A DNA stretch of 6,622 nucleotides, taken from the NCBI GenBank assembly GCA_021107195.1, contig JAIOTF010000438.1, forward strand, positions 1 through 6,622, in the 5' to 3' direction. The notes below the pieces were generated by a model. That model did not search any database. It was not told the DNA's origin and saw only the letters and a list, made by a program, of their open reading frames with translations. The translations under genes and the position numbers were made by a program. Within the stretch, counting starts at the first letter, position 1; each line of letters starts with the position of its first letter. Origin of the DNA: Anaerolineaceae bacterium (GTDB lineage Bacteria > Chloroflexota > Anaerolineae > Anaerolineales > Anaerolineaceae). Below are positions 5,666 through 6,622 of this stretch, in pieces.

Positions 5666-6286
5666 GTGGATCCACTGCTCACTAAATTGATCGCTCACGT
5701 CCCCCTGACTGGCTCCATCCCGCAAGACGCAAAAGCCTTTCTCGCCCACCATCAATGCCTGAATACGATTGAGCATAGCGCCCGCGTTGCGGCTGCCGCG
5801 CATCAACTCGCCACAAAATATAATGCCGATCCCCTGGCAGCTTCTGACGCCGGCTGGCTGCATGACATCAGCGCCGTCATTCCCAACAACGAGCGCATTC
5901 ATTATGCCGAATCGTGGGGAATTGACCTGTTTCCCGAAGAGCGGCGGGCACCGATGATCGTGCATCAGAAGCTCTCCGCTTACCTGGCCCGGAGCCTGTT
6001 CCACATCACCAATCCCGCAGTGCTCAGTGCGATTAGATGCCACACGACGTTGCGGCCAGGAGCATCCCGCCTGGATAAGATCGTCTTCCTCACCGACAAG
6101 CTCGAATGGGATGGCGCCGGCGATTCGCCCTGCAAAGCTGACCTGGAAGCTGCCTTGCAGCATTCGATAGACGCAGCGGTGAAGTGGTATTTATCCTATC
6201 TCTGGCAGCGACGTGACACGCTTCTTGTCATCCATCCGTGGTTTGCAGCAGCCTGCCAAGAAATCGCTGCTAATACCCCCGATTAA
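5666..6286 (+). CDS. HD-domain phosphohydrolase, YqeK-like
   Basis: 206 aa with a complete HD metal-site set: H37 (EHSARVA), H66-D67 (GWLHDIS), H100 (IVHQKLS), H126 (IRCHTTL) and D144 (FLTDKLE). The spacing and the segments LHDI, CHTTLRPGASRLDKIVFLTDKLE in part, and the all-helical look fit the YqeK family, whose studied members split diadenosine tetraphosphate symmetrically into two ADP in the cytosol. The Ala common in the last motif (AD) is Thr here, and the protein carries about 25 extra N-terminal residues and a C-terminal tail, so another nucleotide substrate is possible. The start is GTG 5666 with AAAGGA (5653-5658) at 7 nt. The 143-bp gap before it shows only weak promoter candidates (TTCAAA and TAGAAT near 5586 and 5610). 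The usual neighbours nadD and rsfS are not visible here. Confidence 0.82.
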   Translation: MDPLLTKLIAHVPLTGSIPQDAKAFLAHHQCLNTIEHSARVAAAAHQLATKYNADPLAASDAGWLHDISAVIPNNERIHYAESWGIDLFPEERRAPMIVHQKLSAYLARSLFHITNPAVLSAIRCHTTLRPGASRLDKIVFLTDKLEWDGAGDSPCKADLEAALQHSIDAAVKWYLSYLWQRRDTLLVIHPWFAAACQEIAANTPD

Positions 6287-6298
6287 TTTCCTTGCTCA

Positions 6299-6307
6299 TG
6301 CTACAAT
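6299..6307 (+). promoter_or_regulatory. Extended -10 promoter, leaderless type, for the delta-prime gene
   Basis: TGC followed by TACAAT (6302-6307) makes an extended -10 element. It ends 6 nt before the ATG at 6314, so transcription would begin at or next to the start codon. No Shine-Dalgarno sequence is present, and there is no -35 match at 17 bp. Confidence 0.5.
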
Positions 6308-6313
6308 TGCCCT

Positions 6314-6622
6314 ATGGAATGGAATGTCAACGGCCACGAATGGGCCGCCCAGCTTTTGCAGCAGCACATCGCCACCGGGCAGGTGCGGCATGCTTACCTT
6401 TTCACCGGCCCGCCCGGCGTGGGACGCCGTACCCTGGCCCTGCGCTTTGCCAAAGCCATTAACTGCACCCAGCCGCCCGCCCCCGGACAGCCCTGCGGCA
6501 CCTGCCGTATATGCACCCAGATGGAACGCATGCAGCAAGCCGATTTATCCATCGTCCAGGTCGAAAAGCTGGGCAGCTCGATCAAGGTCGATCAGGTGCG
6601 CGACCTGCAGCACAGCCTGTCG
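6314..6622 (+). CDS. holB: DNA polymerase III subunit delta-prime, 3' end missing
   Basis: The first 103 codons are visible and the frame is open to the window edge. The opening (W3, GHEWA, then VRHAYLFTGPPGVG) is typical of clamp-loader AAA+ subunits. The Walker A position reads GPPGVGRRT (32-40), with Arg38 where ATP-binding members have Lys. A zinc module follows: C51-x9-C61-x2-C64-x2-C67, and later KVDQVRDLQ (91-99), the helix found in delta-prime and DnaX. In the replisome, delta-prime acts in the complex that loads the sliding clamp onto primed DNA. Delta-prime is preferred over DnaX (tau/gamma) because of the short N-terminus and the degenerate Walker A; the missing C-terminus would settle it. 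ATG 6314 lies 27 nt after the HD gene and is likely leaderless. Confidence 0.85.
   Translation, partial: MEWNVNGHEWAAQLLQQHIATGQVRHAYLFTGPPGVGRRTLALRFAKAINCTQPPAPGQPCGTCRICTQMERMQQADLSIVQVEKLGSSIKVDQVRDLQHSLS

Overview
The window (6,622 bp, moderately GC-rich, every recognisable gene on the + strand) reads like a chromosomal segment of an anaerobic member of the Chloroflexota, most likely an Anaerolineae-type bacterium. This is an inference from gene content: a multi-GAF diguanylate cyclase, an aldehyde:ferredoxin oxidoreductase, a YqeK-like HD protein next to a delta-prime clamp-loader gene, and a mixture of leaderless and Shine-Dalgarno-led starts. No rRNA or other taxonomic marker is present, so the assignment is tentative.

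Layout. Positions 3-1049 hold the 3' part of a GAF-GAF-GGDEF signalling gene that begins outside the window. Positions 1096-3057 hold a complete AOR-family tungsten/molybdenum enzyme. Its start codon lies only 7 nt after a -10-like hexamer and has no Shine-Dalgarno sequence, so it is probably leaderless. A gene-poor stretch of about 980 bp follows (3058-4041). It holds a small self-contained unit: a TATAAT box, a leader of about 200 nt with several stems, a 28-codon single-membrane-segment ORF with a near-perfect Shine-Dalgarno, and a 12-bp perfect stem followed by a T-rich run. After it comes a long imperfect hairpin (3867-3918) bracketed by short direct repeats, then a second TATAAT box that probably drives a short-chain dehydrogenase (4042-4818).

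Positions 4893-5522 carry a textbook MazEF-type toxin-antitoxin operon. It has a consensus promoter whose -10 box is embedded in repeated ATGTAATTA half-sites, a 13-nt antitoxin/toxin overlap, and an acidic antitoxin tail. Positions 5666-6286 encode a YqeK-like HD phosphohydrolase. The window ends inside the start of a DNA polymerase III delta-prime gene (6314 onward), also with a leaderless-type promoter.

The large genes are mostly independent units (c-di-GMP signalling, aldehyde oxidation, NADP-type dehydrogenase, toxin-antitoxin, nucleotide hydrolysis, replication) rather than one pathway. The part least explained by known families is 3258-3940: a possible miniprotein with a structured leader, and a hairpin element of unknown nature.
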